In this document: positions 35,229-43,773 of the stretch, in pieces
Layout: each line of letters starts with the position of its first letter
Numbering within the stretch: the first letter of the stretch is position 1
Source of the DNA: Pararhizobium arenae
Lineage (GTDB): Bacteria; Pseudomonadota; Alphaproteobacteria; Rhizobiales; Rhizobiaceae
Direction: 5' to 3'
Assembly: GCF_001931685.1 (NCBI RefSeq)
Contig: NZ_MOOY01000009.1
Span: forward strand, 48,071 to 112,070
Length of the DNA: 64,000 bases
Notes under the pieces: model-generated
What the model saw: only the letters and a program-made list of their open reading frames with translations
What the model was told of the DNA's origin: nothing
Database searches by the model: none
Program-made: the position numbers and the translations under genes

Positions 35229-36260
35229 CTATTCGAGTTCTGCCGACTTGGTCCAGAGGTTGATGTCGGCTTCCTTGGCGTAGACATCGATCTCGGCCAG
35301 TTCGGCATCCGTAAACGTATCGTTTTCCAGCGCCTTCACGCAATCGATGATCTGCGACGAACGGCTGGCGCCGATCAGAGCCGAGGTGATGCGGCCGCCG
35401 CGCAGAACCCAGGCGATGGCCATCTGCGCCAGCGTCTGCCCGCGCTTTTCGGCGATGCCGTTGAGTTTGACGATGTTTTCGATGATCGACGGGCGGATGA
35501 AGTCCTTCTTGAGGAAGTGGTTCTGTGCCGCGCGGCTATCCTGCGGGATGCCGTTCAGATACTTGGTCGTCAGCATGCCCTGGGCAAGCGGCGAGAACAC
35601 GATCGAACCCGCGCCGACCTCATCCAACGTATCCGTGAGCTTGTCGTCCTCGATCCAGCGGTTGAGCATGGAATAGCTCGGCTGGTGGATCAGAAGCGGG
35701 GTGCCGAGCGACTTCAGGATCGCGGCGGCCTCGCGAGTGCGCTGCGAGTTGTAGGACGAGATGCCGACATAGAGCGCCCTGCCCGAGCGCACGATATGAT
35801 CGAGCGCAGCGCAAGTTTCTTCCAGCGGCGTCTCCGGATCGAAGCGGTGCGAATAGAAGATGTCGACATAATCGAGACCCATGCGCTTCAGGCTCTGATC
35901 GCAGGAGGCGATCAGGTACTTGCGGCTGCCCCACTCACCATACGGGCCCGGCCACATATCGTAACCGGCCTTGGAGGAGATGATCAGCTCGTCGCGCAGG
36001 CCGGCAAATTCCGTACGCAGAATGTCGCCGAAAGCCGTTTCGGCCGAGCCCGGAGGCGGGCCGTAATTGTTGGCAAGGTCGAAATGGGTGATGCCGAGAT
36101 CGAACGCCGTGCGGCACATATCGATCTTGCGGTCATGCGGTGTGTCGTGGCCGAAATTGTGCCACAGGCCGAGCGAGACGGCCGGAAGCTTCAGGCCCGA
36201 CTTGCCAACGCGATTGTACTTCATCTTTTCATAGCGGTTTTCCGCCGGTTGCCAGCTCAT
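35229..36260 (-). CDS. mgrA: Aldo/keto reductase, YghZ/MgrA-like
   Basis: An NADPH-dependent TIM-barrel reductase of 343 residues, closest in look to the L-glyceraldehyde-3-phosphate reductase/YghZ group. N-terminal KYNRVGKSGLKLPAVSLGLW, catalytic HFDLANNYGPPPGSAE (Asp, Tyr), SSKAGYDMWPGPYGEWGSRK with the catalytic Lys, and YVDIFYSHRFDPETPLEE with the His are present. C-terminal IGASRSSQIIDCVKALEN binds the cofactor phosphate. It is monocistronic and might detoxify aldehydes. Confidence 0.88.
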   Translation of the reverse strand: MSWQPAENRYEKMKYNRVGKSGLKLPAVSLGLWHNFGHDTPHDRKIDMCRTAFDLGITHFDLANNYGPPPGSAETAFGDILRTEFAGLRDELIISSKAGYDMWPGPYGEWGSRKYLIASCDQSLKRMGLDYVDIFYSHRFDPETPLEETCAALDHIVRSGRALYVGISSYNSQRTREAAAILKSLGTPLLIHQPSYSMLNRWIEDDKLTDTLDEVGAGSIVFSPLAQGMLTTKYLNGIPQDSRAAQNHFLKKDFIRPSIIENIVKLNGIAEKRGQTLAQMAIAWVLRGGRITSALIGASRSSQIIDCVKALENDTFTDAELAEIDVYAKEADINLWTKSAELE

Positions 36261-36465
36261 GTCCGATCCCTCTTCCCATGACGTTCAATCGTTTTAACCT
36301 GCCGTGGATATGACATGGCGCAGCCTGTCGAAACAAGAGGCTGATGGTGATTACCAATGCCGACCGGGGCTGATTGTTAAGGATTTTTTGCGACCTTGAA
36401 ATGACGGAACGTCAATCCAAAGTCCTCGCTCGATTTGGTAGCGAACATGCTCGCAAGGGTTTCCC

Positions 36466-38292
36466 ATGGCTCTGACAGGCCTGACGAAAATCGACAGGAA
36501 CGATTTCATTTCAAAGGCCGCGGCCTTCCTGAAGACATGGGAAAACGCCGGCCTGATCGGCAAGACAACCGCTTCGCTGGCCGGCGCCATGCATGACGAC
36601 AGCCGGCAGAACCCGACGGTCGGCTATGGGCTGAACCTCAAGGCCATGACCTACACCGAGATCGACAAGGCCTATCGCCTTGCGCTGACCGGCAAGACCG
36701 ACGGCAAGCTTTCCAAGCTGCAGGAAAGCGGGCTGGATATCATCGAAGCCTGGAAGAAGGACAAGACGCCGACGACGGCGGAAGATGTCACGCTGATCAA
36801 CACATCCCAGGGCAAGGCCGGAACGACCGCCGAGAAGAAGGCGCTGCAATCCCTGTGGCTGACGGACACGCAGGCAAGCCGTCTTCTCGAAGCAAAGCTC
36901 AAGGGCTATTCGGGGCTATTCTCTTCCATTGAACAGGGGATGATTGCGGCGCTGGCGAAAAACCATGTTTCGCCGCCTGCGGCCTCGCAGGAGCGGCTTG
37001 CCCTGCTCTCGCTTTATTACAATTCTCCATCGCTCATCGGCCCCGGCATCTCCCGAGCCATTGAGACCGATAATCACGCGCATTTCTGGTACGAGATTCG
37101 CTACAACCACGCCAACTACGCCTCGCGCGGCCTGCAGAACCGGCGCGAGGCGGAATCAAACAAGGTCGGCATTCTGGCCCCCGGAGACCGCAAGGACGTG
37201 GCGGATGTGCTGAAGGCGATGGACTTCCTGTTCGATCGCACTGGCGGCATGACAAGCGTCTACGAGAAGATCGCAGCGCGCGACAAGATCATTCTGACGA
37301 GCGAACTCGACAACACAAGCAAGACGACCGAGAGCATCGCCGAGGCGCGCAAGCAGACGTTTGAAGCACAAATTTCGAGCTATATGAAACTGCTCGCCGA
37401 CACCTATGCCGAGGGCAATGCGCTGCATTTCGTGCAGGTTGGCGGCTCCGGCAATGACACGTTCACGGCAGGCGTCGCGAGCTATTCGGCCTTGGATTCC
37501 AGGACATGGCGCAATGAAAGCAACACCAACGATCTGGTGATGGCCGGCGACGGCAACAATTCGGTCAAGACCGGCGGCGGTAACGACTGGGTTTTCACCG
37601 GCAAGGGCAAGGATAAGATCGACCTTGGCGACGGCAACGACCACGTGTCGGCAGGCGCAGGTGAAGACGTTATCAATGGTGGCAAAGGCGCCGATATCAT
37701 GGACGGCGGCATGGGTTACGACACCTATGTCATCGACAACACCGGCGACCGCGTGATCGACAGCGACAGGGGTAAGATCCGAACCGAAATTTCCCTGAAG
37801 AGCCTGACCAAGAACATCGACAGCTACACGAACCTGAAATCGGGACTGACGCACACGCTCAAGATCGATGAGGCGAAGCTGCCGGCCGGTGGCGACAGCA
37901 TCACCTTCGAGGGAAGCAGCGGCAATGATACCTACCGCTTCTCCCTTGGTGACGATGACCTGACGCTGACGTTCAAGACCGGAGCAGGATCGGACAGGAT
38001 CGTGCTGACGGCGCGACAAAATCCAGATGTCGGGCTGACGATGATCATCGTCAACGACGCAACAAGCACCGATCGCTTCGATCTCACCGCCTTCGATGCG
38101 CTGTCATTCGACGCCTTCAAGGGCAAGGCGGCTGACGCCGGACACTTTTACTACAAGCTAACCAGCCAGAATGGCGCGGGCACAATGGCGCTCTATTATG
38201 CGGATGACAATGCTGACGGGACTGTCACGCTGCATCAGAGCGTATCGATTTCATCCAGCCACGGACTGACGGACGGGATGTTCATCGTCTGA
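36466..38292 (+). CDS. RTX-repeat protein with lysozyme-like N-terminal domain
   Basis: This 608-residue protein has no N-terminal signal. Residues about 15-290 resemble the pesticin/T4-lysozyme-type muramidase fold: Glu26 in KTWENAGL, Asp45 in AMHDDSRQ and Thr51 in NPTVGYGLNLKA, the Asp-to-Thr spacing being the same (six) as in T4 lysozyme. Residues about 325-425 contain RTX-type calcium repeats (GGGNDWVFTGKGKDKIDLGD, GNDHVSAGAGEDVINGGKGA, DIMDGGMGYDTYVID). The end (ALYYADDNADGTVTLHQSVS) resembles type I secretion C-termini. It is probably exported by a type I system encoded elsewhere. The lysozyme assignment is inference from motif spacing. Confidence 0.75.
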   Translation: MALTGLTKIDRNDFISKAAAFLKTWENAGLIGKTTASLAGAMHDDSRQNPTVGYGLNLKAMTYTEIDKAYRLALTGKTDGKLSKLQESGLDIIEAWKKDKTPTTAEDVTLINTSQGKAGTTAEKKALQSLWLTDTQASRLLEAKLKGYSGLFSSIEQGMIAALAKNHVSPPAASQERLALLSLYYNSPSLIGPGISRAIETDNHAHFWYEIRYNHANYASRGLQNRREAESNKVGILAPGDRKDVADVLKAMDFLFDRTGGMTSVYEKIAARDKIILTSELDNTSKTTESIAEARKQTFEAQISSYMKLLADTYAEGNALHFVQVGGSGNDTFTAGVASYSALDSRTWRNESNTNDLVMAGDGNNSVKTGGGNDWVFTGKGKDKIDLGDGNDHVSAGAGEDVINGGKGADIMDGGMGYDTYVIDNTGDRVIDSDRGKIRTEISLKSLTKNIDSYTNLKSGLTHTLKIDEAKLPAGGDSITFEGSSGNDTYRFSLGDDDLTLTFKTGAGSDRIVLTARQNPDVGLTMIIVNDATSTDRFDLTAFDALSFDAFKGKAADAGHFYYKLTSQNGAGTMALYYADDNADGTVTLHQSVSISSSHGLTDGMFIV

Positions 38293-38347
38293 GGTTAGCG
38301 CAATACTCATACAAACCGCGTTTGCGGTTAGGTTCTCGCCCCTCCTC

Positions 38348-38433
38348 CGTAATGCTCGGGCCTGTCCCAAGCATCTGCCGGCCGAGCTGAAACGACGGGC
38401 TGGAAGATCCTCGGCACAAGGCCAAGGATGACG
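38348..38433. repeat. Dispersed repeat with imperfect inverted halves
   Basis: CGTAATGCTCGGGCCTGTCC at the left and the reverse-complement-like CCTCGGCACAAGGCCAAGGA at the right form a long imperfect hairpin. The same family is seen at 55282-55364, and a half copy in uvrB at 8778. It lies between the convergent RTX and oxidoreductase genes, where it may also terminate transcription. The rest of 38293-38495 shows no gene. Confidence 0.65.
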
Positions 38434-38495
38434 ATCGGTAATCTGAACGCCTGAGACGGGAAGACAGCGACATCCGCGGTCTTCCCGCCAAGTTG

Positions 38496-39629
38496 TTAGC
38501 GCAGAAGCGCCTTCGCCTCTTCGATGCCAAGCGCAGCCGGCTGGGTGCAGGTGGTGGTCAGCTCGATGAACTGGCCGGTTTCGCCGGACTTCAGGATCGA
38601 GACCATGACATCGACGCCATGCAAGGCGCGCTCCAGCGAGCAACGGGCATCGCGGCCTTCGAGGATGGCGAGCGCCATATCCGCCAGACCTGCCGTGCGG
38701 TAGTTCGCCATTGGGCCCTGCGGATGCTCCTGGTTGGCGACGGCGAAGGGGTGATCCCACATTTCGAGCGGCTGGATATCCTTGTCGCGACCGCTGGCCG
38801 AGACCGTGCCGCCGAAGAAGTTCGGATCTGGCACGAAGAGCGAGCCTTCCGTGCCGTAGAGCTCCATGTTCCCGTGGCGATGCGACCATACATCCCAGCT
38901 GGCGGAAATCGTGATCGTCGCGCCGTTCTGGAATTCGAGCAGGGCATGGATGTTGGTCGGGGTTTTGACCGGTATGACCTCTCCCTTGCGCGGCTCGCTG
39001 GTGATCGTGCGGGTCTGGTTCGCCATGGAGGTGAGAGCCGCGACGCGCTTGACCGGACCGATCAGGTTGATGAGGTTGGCGATGTAATAGGGGCCGAGAT
39101 CGAGGATCGGTCCGCCGCCGGGCAGAAAGAAGAAGTCCGGGTTCGGATGCCACATCTCCATGCCGGGACCCATGACGTGGCAGGTGCCGGAGGTAACGCG
39201 GCCGATCTTGCCCTGATCGACGTAATCACGCGCCAGCTGGTGGGCGCCGCCGAGGAAGGTATCCGGCGCGCAGCCGACCTTCAGGTTGTTGGCGGTGGCG
39301 ATGCCGCGCAGCTGTTCGCCCTGCTCCAGCGACAGCACCAGCGGCTTTTCCGAATAGACATGCTTGCCGGCTTCGAGGATCGCCTTGGAAACCGGGAAGT
39401 GTGCATCCGGGATGGTGAGGTTGACGACGATGTCGACCTCGGGATTGGCCAGCAGCTGTTCGATGGTCTGGGCGGTAACGCCGTATTCAGAGGCACGAAC
39501 CTCGGCGGCTGCCGGATTGATATCCGCGCAGGCGACGACCTTGATGCCCTTGAACAGCGGTGCGAGCTTGAAATAGGTGGTGGAGATATTGCCGCATCCG
39601 ATGATGCCGACGCCAAGTTCTGTTGTCAT
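38496..39629 (-). CDS. Gfo/Idh/MocA-family oxidoreductase
   Basis: An NAD(P)-dependent sugar oxidoreductase of 377 residues. The Rossmann motif VGIIGCGNISTTYF starts the protein, and the catalytic Lys is in GKHVYSEKPLVLSLEQGEQL. The C-terminal domain includes GGPILDLGPYYIANLINLIG, typical of this family. Specific substrate unknown; position downstream of the isomerase and mannosidase genes suggests oxidation of a mannose- or lyxose-related sugar. It follows the isomerase gene by 15 bp in the operon. Confidence 0.9.
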   Translation of the reverse strand: MTTELGVGIIGCGNISTTYFKLAPLFKGIKVVACADINPAAAEVRASEYGVTAQTIEQLLANPEVDIVVNLTIPDAHFPVSKAILEAGKHVYSEKPLVLSLEQGEQLRGIATANNLKVGCAPDTFLGGAHQLARDYVDQGKIGRVTSGTCHVMGPGMEMWHPNPDFFFLPGGGPILDLGPYYIANLINLIGPVKRVAALTSMANQTRTITSEPRKGEVIPVKTPTNIHALLEFQNGATITISASWDVWSHRHGNMELYGTEGSLFVPDPNFFGGTVSASGRDKDIQPLEMWDHPFAVANQEHPQGPMANYRTAGLADMALAILEGRDARCSLERALHGVDVMVSILKSGETGQFIELTTTCTQPAALGIEEAKALLR

Positions 39630-39644
39630 ATCAAAAGCTTTCTC

Positions 39645-40406
39645 TCAGTAGGTCTTGATCGAAGCGATCGAGCGCTCGGCCGTCGCCTTGTAGTCCTTCG
39701 GGTTGTCGTGCTCGACAACGAAATATTTGGCCGGCGTCTTGGAGAGCGCGGCAAACAGCCCCTTCCAATCAACGGTGCCGTGGCCGACATCGGCCCAGCC
39801 ATCCTGATCCGCGTTCTCGCCGGCAGCGGCGATGTCCTTGACGTGGACGGCGGTGATGCGCTTGCCGTATTTCTCGATCCAGGCGAAGGGATCGGCGCCG
39901 CCGCGGATAACCCAGGCGATATCCGCTTCCCACGACAGATCAGGGCCGCCGGCAAAGATGTGATCCTGCGGCACGGAGCCATCCGGCAGCGCGAAGAATT
40001 CGAAATCATGGTTGTGCCAGCCGAAATCGAGGCCAGCCTTGCGGAAGGGCTCGCCGGCCTTCTGCAGGCGCTCGCCGAACGCACGCCAGCCGGCGGCATC
40101 GGTCGGGCGCTGGTCGGGCATCAGGTAGGGGCAATAGATCGCGCGGATGCCGAGCGTCTTGGCAATGGCGATGGCGCGGTCAGGATCGCTTTCCAGAAGA
40201 TCGAGGCCGAAATGGGCAGAAGGCATAGTGACGCCGGCGGCGTCCATGTCTGCCTTCAGGGCGGCGAGCGCACTGTCGTCAAGGGCCGCGTAAAGCGCGC
40301 CATACCCTTCGACCTGGGTATAGCCGAGCGAGCCGACCGTCTTCAGCACATCGCCCAGCGGCGGGAAATTGCGGGCGCTGTAAAGCTGGAAGCTGACGTC
40401 ATTCAT
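39645..40406 (-). CDS. Sugar phosphate isomerase/epimerase (xylose isomerase-like TIM barrel)
   Basis: The 253-residue TIM-barrel protein begins MNDVSFQLYSARNFPPLGDV. Metal ligands of the AP endonuclease-2 family are visible: Glu/His in DFGWHNHDFEF, Asp in LSWEADIAWVIRGGAD, His in ITAVHVKDI and Glu in KYFVVEHDNPKDY. Members isomerise or epimerise sugars and inositols. It lies between the lyxose isomerase-like gene (19 bp upstream) and the oxidoreductase gene, so it belongs to the same catabolic operon. Confidence 0.88.
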   Translation of the reverse strand: MNDVSFQLYSARNFPPLGDVLKTVGSLGYTQVEGYGALYAALDDSALAALKADMDAAGVTMPSAHFGLDLLESDPDRAIAIAKTLGIRAIYCPYLMPDQRPTDAAGWRAFGERLQKAGEPFRKAGLDFGWHNHDFEFFALPDGSVPQDHIFAGGPDLSWEADIAWVIRGGADPFAWIEKYGKRITAVHVKDIAAAGENADQDGWADVGHGTVDWKGLFAALSKTPAKYFVVEHDNPKDYKATAERSIASIKTY

Positions 40407-40425
40407 GGGTATTCCTCCTCGTATG

Positions 40426-41115
40426 TTATTTGAGCCAGGTGTCGTAGTCCGACACCAACAGGTGGTTGGGAGCGGTATCTTCCTGGATGGTGGAGAAGCG
40501 GCCGACGGGCTCGCGGAAGTAATTGTCCGTGAGGTCGTCGTTGACGGTGGAGACCTCTCCGATCAGCACATCGGCGCCCTCCGCCCAGAAGGCGTGCCAG
40601 TTGCCAGGCAGCAGGGTGACGCTTTCGCCCGGCGCGAGTTTCAGAAGCGAACCAGCCGTCAGCCGGCGCAGGCGCGCATCGGTGGCAACCACGACATCGC
40701 TGTGCTCATCGACCGAACCATCGGCGAGCGAATTGTACATCTGCAGCACCAGCGTTCCGCCGCCGCGATTAATGATGTCCTCGGTCTTGACGGCGTGGCG
40801 GTGCAGCGGGTTTGCCTGATCCTTGGCCGTGATCATCAGCTTTTCGGCATAGACCATGCCCTGCCCCGTCCCGAGCGCATCTGATGTGCCGTTGCGCAGG
40901 GTGAAGAGCACGAGGCCGTAGCTTTCGAAACGGCCCTTGCCGAAATCGGTGATATCCCAGCCAAGGCGGGCATCGCGGATCGACGGGCTGTCGGTGGCAG
41001 CGTGAGCCTTCAGCTCGTCGGGCCGCCAATAGGCGAAGGGCGGCAGCACGAAGCCGAAGCTGCGCATGAAGGCATCGCTCTTTTCGATGATCGCATTGAC
41101 TTCGCTGCGCAGCAT
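40426..41115 (-). CDS. D-lyxose isomerase-like cupin sugar isomerase
   Basis: The 229-residue protein matches the D-lyxose ketol-isomerase family (cupin fold). These metal-dependent enzymes convert D-lyxose to D-xylulose and D-mannose to D-fructose. Motifs include YAEKLMITAKDQANPLHRH with two His, KTEDIINRGGGTLVLQMYNS with Glu, and LLPGNWHAFWAEG with the last His. Ten bases downstream of a beta-mannosidase, conversion of released mannose to fructose is the likely role. Confidence 0.88.
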   Translation of the reverse strand: MLRSEVNAIIEKSDAFMRSFGFVLPPFAYWRPDELKAHAATDSPSIRDARLGWDITDFGKGRFESYGLVLFTLRNGTSDALGTGQGMVYAEKLMITAKDQANPLHRHAVKTEDIINRGGGTLVLQMYNSLADGSVDEHSDVVVATDARLRRLTAGSLLKLAPGESVTLLPGNWHAFWAEGADVLIGEVSTVNDDLTDNYFREPVGRFSTIQEDTAPNHLLVSDYDTWLK

Positions 41116-41125
41116 GGCGCTCTCC

Positions 41126-43576
41126 TCAACCGTTGCCCTGGCAGGATTTGAGATCGTAGCCGGTGAAGACCGGGCTCTCGACCGGCTGACGCGGCGTGAA
41201 GCGGATGGTTCTGCTCTCGCCGGCCGTCAGGTCGAAGGCGTTGTCCGAGTAGCGGCCTTCGACATCGGCCTCGATCATCACATGCAGCGCAAGACTGGTG
41301 GCCGAAGCAGTAACTTCGAAGCTACCATCACCGAGCGGACGCGACGAAAGCGACAAGCCGGAAGGCTGCAGCTCCAGCGCCTTGTAGGTACCGGTGACAT
41401 GGTGGCCTTCGCCGCGCATGCCGTTGGAGGCTTCGAAGGACCAGAAGAGCAGGTGATCAGCGGAGATGTCGCTCGCCGGGATGGCGAGCAGCGTTGCGGC
41501 GCGATCCGGGCTGCAGGTGCCGGCGGCGGCCGTCAGCGGGGTCTTCTTGCCATCCAGCGAGACAAGGAAGGTCTGCAGTTCGACGGTCACCGGCTCGGCC
41601 GTGTCATTGACCATGGAGAAGGCGATCTCCTTGCCATCCTTGGACGGGATCGCGGCAACCGCGACCGGCTGGAAGAAGCGGCGGGCCATGTAGTGCATGA
41701 CCTTCCAGTTGCCGCCATAATCAAGGCTTGCCCAGGAGGCGACCGGCCAGGTGTCGTTGAGCTGCCAGTAGAGCGTGCCCATGCAATGGGGTTTGAGCGA
41801 GCGCCAGTAATCGACCGCGGTGCGGATGGCGAGGCCCTGCTGGACCTGGCTCAGATAGACGAAATTCGCAAAATCCTTGGGGAAGCGGAAATAGCGGAAC
41901 ATTGTGCCGGCGATGCGCTCGTTGCCGCCGGCATTCTTCTGGTGCGCTTCCATGACCGGGGACGCAATGTTGAGGTCCTTCTGCTCTGCGAATTGGTTCA
42001 CGATCGACATGGAGGTGTAGGACTGGAAGCCGAACTCCGAGCAGAAGCGTGGACGCACGGTTCGGTAATTGTCGAAACTCTTGTTCTCGTGCCAGACGGA
42101 CCAGTAGTGCATGTCGCCGGAGCCATCGGCATGCCAGGCGTCGCCATAGTCGAGATAGCCGGAGGCCGGGCTCGAGGGCCACCAGATGAGATGCGGCGCG
42201 ACCTTGTTGAGTGCCACCTCGATGGTGCGGTTCAGGCGATCGTAGGAGACGAGGTAGCGGTCGCGATCCTTGCGGCTTTCCTCGAACCAGCTGAGCGCGC
42301 CGACCAGTTCGTTATCGCCGCACCAGAGCGCGATCGACGGATGCGACGCGAGGCGCTTCACCTGATAATCGACTTCCTCGGCAACGTTCTCAAGAAAATC
42401 CGGCGTCGAGGGATAGAGATTGCAGGCGAACATGAAATCCTGCCAGACGAGCAGGCCCAGCCGGTCGCAGAGATCGTAGAACCAGTCCGGTTCATAGAAG
42501 CCGCCGCCCCAGACGCGGATCATGTTCATGTTGGCATCGACGGCCGATTGCAGCAGGTCTTTCACGCCCTCGGGGCTGACGCGCGACATCAGGGCATCGG
42601 CCGGAATCCAGTTCGCGCCACGGCAGAAGATTTCGCGGCCGTTGATGCGGAAGGCAAAGCGGCTGCCGGCGTCGTCCTTGTCAGTGATGAGCTCGATGGT
42701 GCGGAAGCCGATCTGCTTCGTTACGCTTTCTCCGCCTAGGGAAACCGTGAGTTCGCTCAAGGCCTGTTCACCGCTGCCAGCCGGCCACCAGAGGCGCGGC
42801 TTCTCGACGGAGAAAACGTGGGTCATGATGGTCTCGCCCCCGTTGACGGCGCAATCGAGGTGATCCTTCTGGTCATCCAGCGACAGATCGAGGGAGACGA
42901 CGCCGGGCTCGGCGGCGTGCAGCGTGACGGTCACCTGCAGATCGACGGCGCCGTTTTCCTGCGGCACCTGTTTTGTCAGAACATGCTCGATGCGGGCGGC
43001 GGCCATCTTCTTGAGCGCGATGCTGCCATAGATGCCGAGCGGTGCGACCGCGATGTTCCAGTCCCAGCCGAAATGGCACTGCGGCTTGCGCAGCATGTTG
43101 CCGTTCGGGATCGGCGAATTGCCGGTGGAATAGGGAATGTAGAATGGCTGCCTGGCCTGACGTTCCGCGCCCGCCGCAATCGACGAGCGGATGACGACGC
43201 GCAGCAGGTTTTCGCCCGCCTTCAGGGCGGTGGAGACATCCGGACGATAGCGGCGGAAACAATTGTCCGATTGCAGCACCAGAGTATCATTGACGTAAAC
43301 TTCGGCCACGGTATCGAGGCTTTCGATATCGAGATACCAGTTGCCCGGAAGATCGCCTCCATCAAGCGTGAAACTACGCTCCAGCACCCAGTCCTTGTGA
43401 GCAACCCACTGCACATCATCCTCGTTGCGGCCGGCATAGGGGTCGGCGATGACGCCGGCCTTCTGCAGCGCGCTATGGACGTCGCCGGGAATGGAGGCGG
43501 TCAGCGCGTGCGACTCGTCTGCGCTGGCAAGCTGCCAGGTGCCGGAAAGATCGAGATTGATAGTGGGTGCGGACAT
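41126..43576 (-). CDS. Beta-mannosidase, glycoside hydrolase family 2
   Basis: The 816-residue enzyme removes mannose from beta-1,4-manno-oligosaccharides. N-terminal sugar-binding domain: LDLSGTWQLASADE, IPGDVHSALQKAGVIADPYA, WVAHKDWVLERSF. The catalytic barrel carries the acid/base Glu in ALWCGDNELVGALSWF (about residue 424) and the nucleophile Glu in RPRFCSEFGFQSYTSM (about residue 515). YWQLNDTWPVASWASLDYGG is a GH2 mannosidase signature. No signal peptide, so it acts on oligosaccharides imported by the adjacent ABC transporter. Confidence 0.93.
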   Translation of the reverse strand: MSAPTINLDLSGTWQLASADESHALTASIPGDVHSALQKAGVIADPYAGRNEDDVQWVAHKDWVLERSFTLDGGDLPGNWYLDIESLDTVAEVYVNDTLVLQSDNCFRRYRPDVSTALKAGENLLRVVIRSSIAAGAERQARQPFYIPYSTGNSPIPNGNMLRKPQCHFGWDWNIAVAPLGIYGSIALKKMAAARIEHVLTKQVPQENGAVDLQVTVTLHAAEPGVVSLDLSLDDQKDHLDCAVNGGETIMTHVFSVEKPRLWWPAGSGEQALSELTVSLGGESVTKQIGFRTIELITDKDDAGSRFAFRINGREIFCRGANWIPADALMSRVSPEGVKDLLQSAVDANMNMIRVWGGGFYEPDWFYDLCDRLGLLVWQDFMFACNLYPSTPDFLENVAEEVDYQVKRLASHPSIALWCGDNELVGALSWFEESRKDRDRYLVSYDRLNRTIEVALNKVAPHLIWWPSSPASGYLDYGDAWHADGSGDMHYWSVWHENKSFDNYRTVRPRFCSEFGFQSYTSMSIVNQFAEQKDLNIASPVMEAHQKNAGGNERIAGTMFRYFRFPKDFANFVYLSQVQQGLAIRTAVDYWRSLKPHCMGTLYWQLNDTWPVASWASLDYGGNWKVMHYMARRFFQPVAVAAIPSKDGKEIAFSMVNDTAEPVTVELQTFLVSLDGKKTPLTAAAGTCSPDRAATLLAIPASDISADHLLFWSFEASNGMRGEGHHVTGTYKALELQPSGLSLSSRPLGDGSFEVTASATSLALHVMIEADVEGRYSDNAFDLTAGESRTIRFTPRQPVESPVFTGYDLKSCQGNG

Positions 43577-43631
43577 GGGTGGGACTTTCAGAATCTGTGG
43601 GCATGCAATTGCGGTTAGGGAGCGCGGCTCT

Positions 43632-43760
43632 TACCCCCCTCTGTCACTCCGTGACATCTCCCCCTCAAGGGGGGCGATTGCAATGCGCCTCTCGCCCTCA
43701 AGGGAAATGAACAATCTCCCCCCTTGAGGAGGAGATGTCGGCAGAGCCGACAGAGGGGGG
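43632..43760. repeat. Two inverted copies of the double-hairpin repeat
   Basis: Copy a (43632-43680, minus orientation) and copy b (43709-43760, plus orientation) share the CCCCCCTTGAGG...GGAGATGTC...GACAGAGGGGGG design with the unit inside uvrB. In copy a the second stem is GTCAC/GTGAC; in copy b it is GTCGGC/GCCGAC. They fill the 197-bp gap between the ugpC-type ATPase gene and the mannosidase gene in the operon and may act as transcript-stabilising or attenuating structures. Confidence 0.8.
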
Positions 43761-43773
43761 CGGATCCGCAATC

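Noticed and set aside
41066-42739. 557-residue plus-strand frame opposite the mannosidase
   Set aside because: Shadow of the GH2 gene; no family features.
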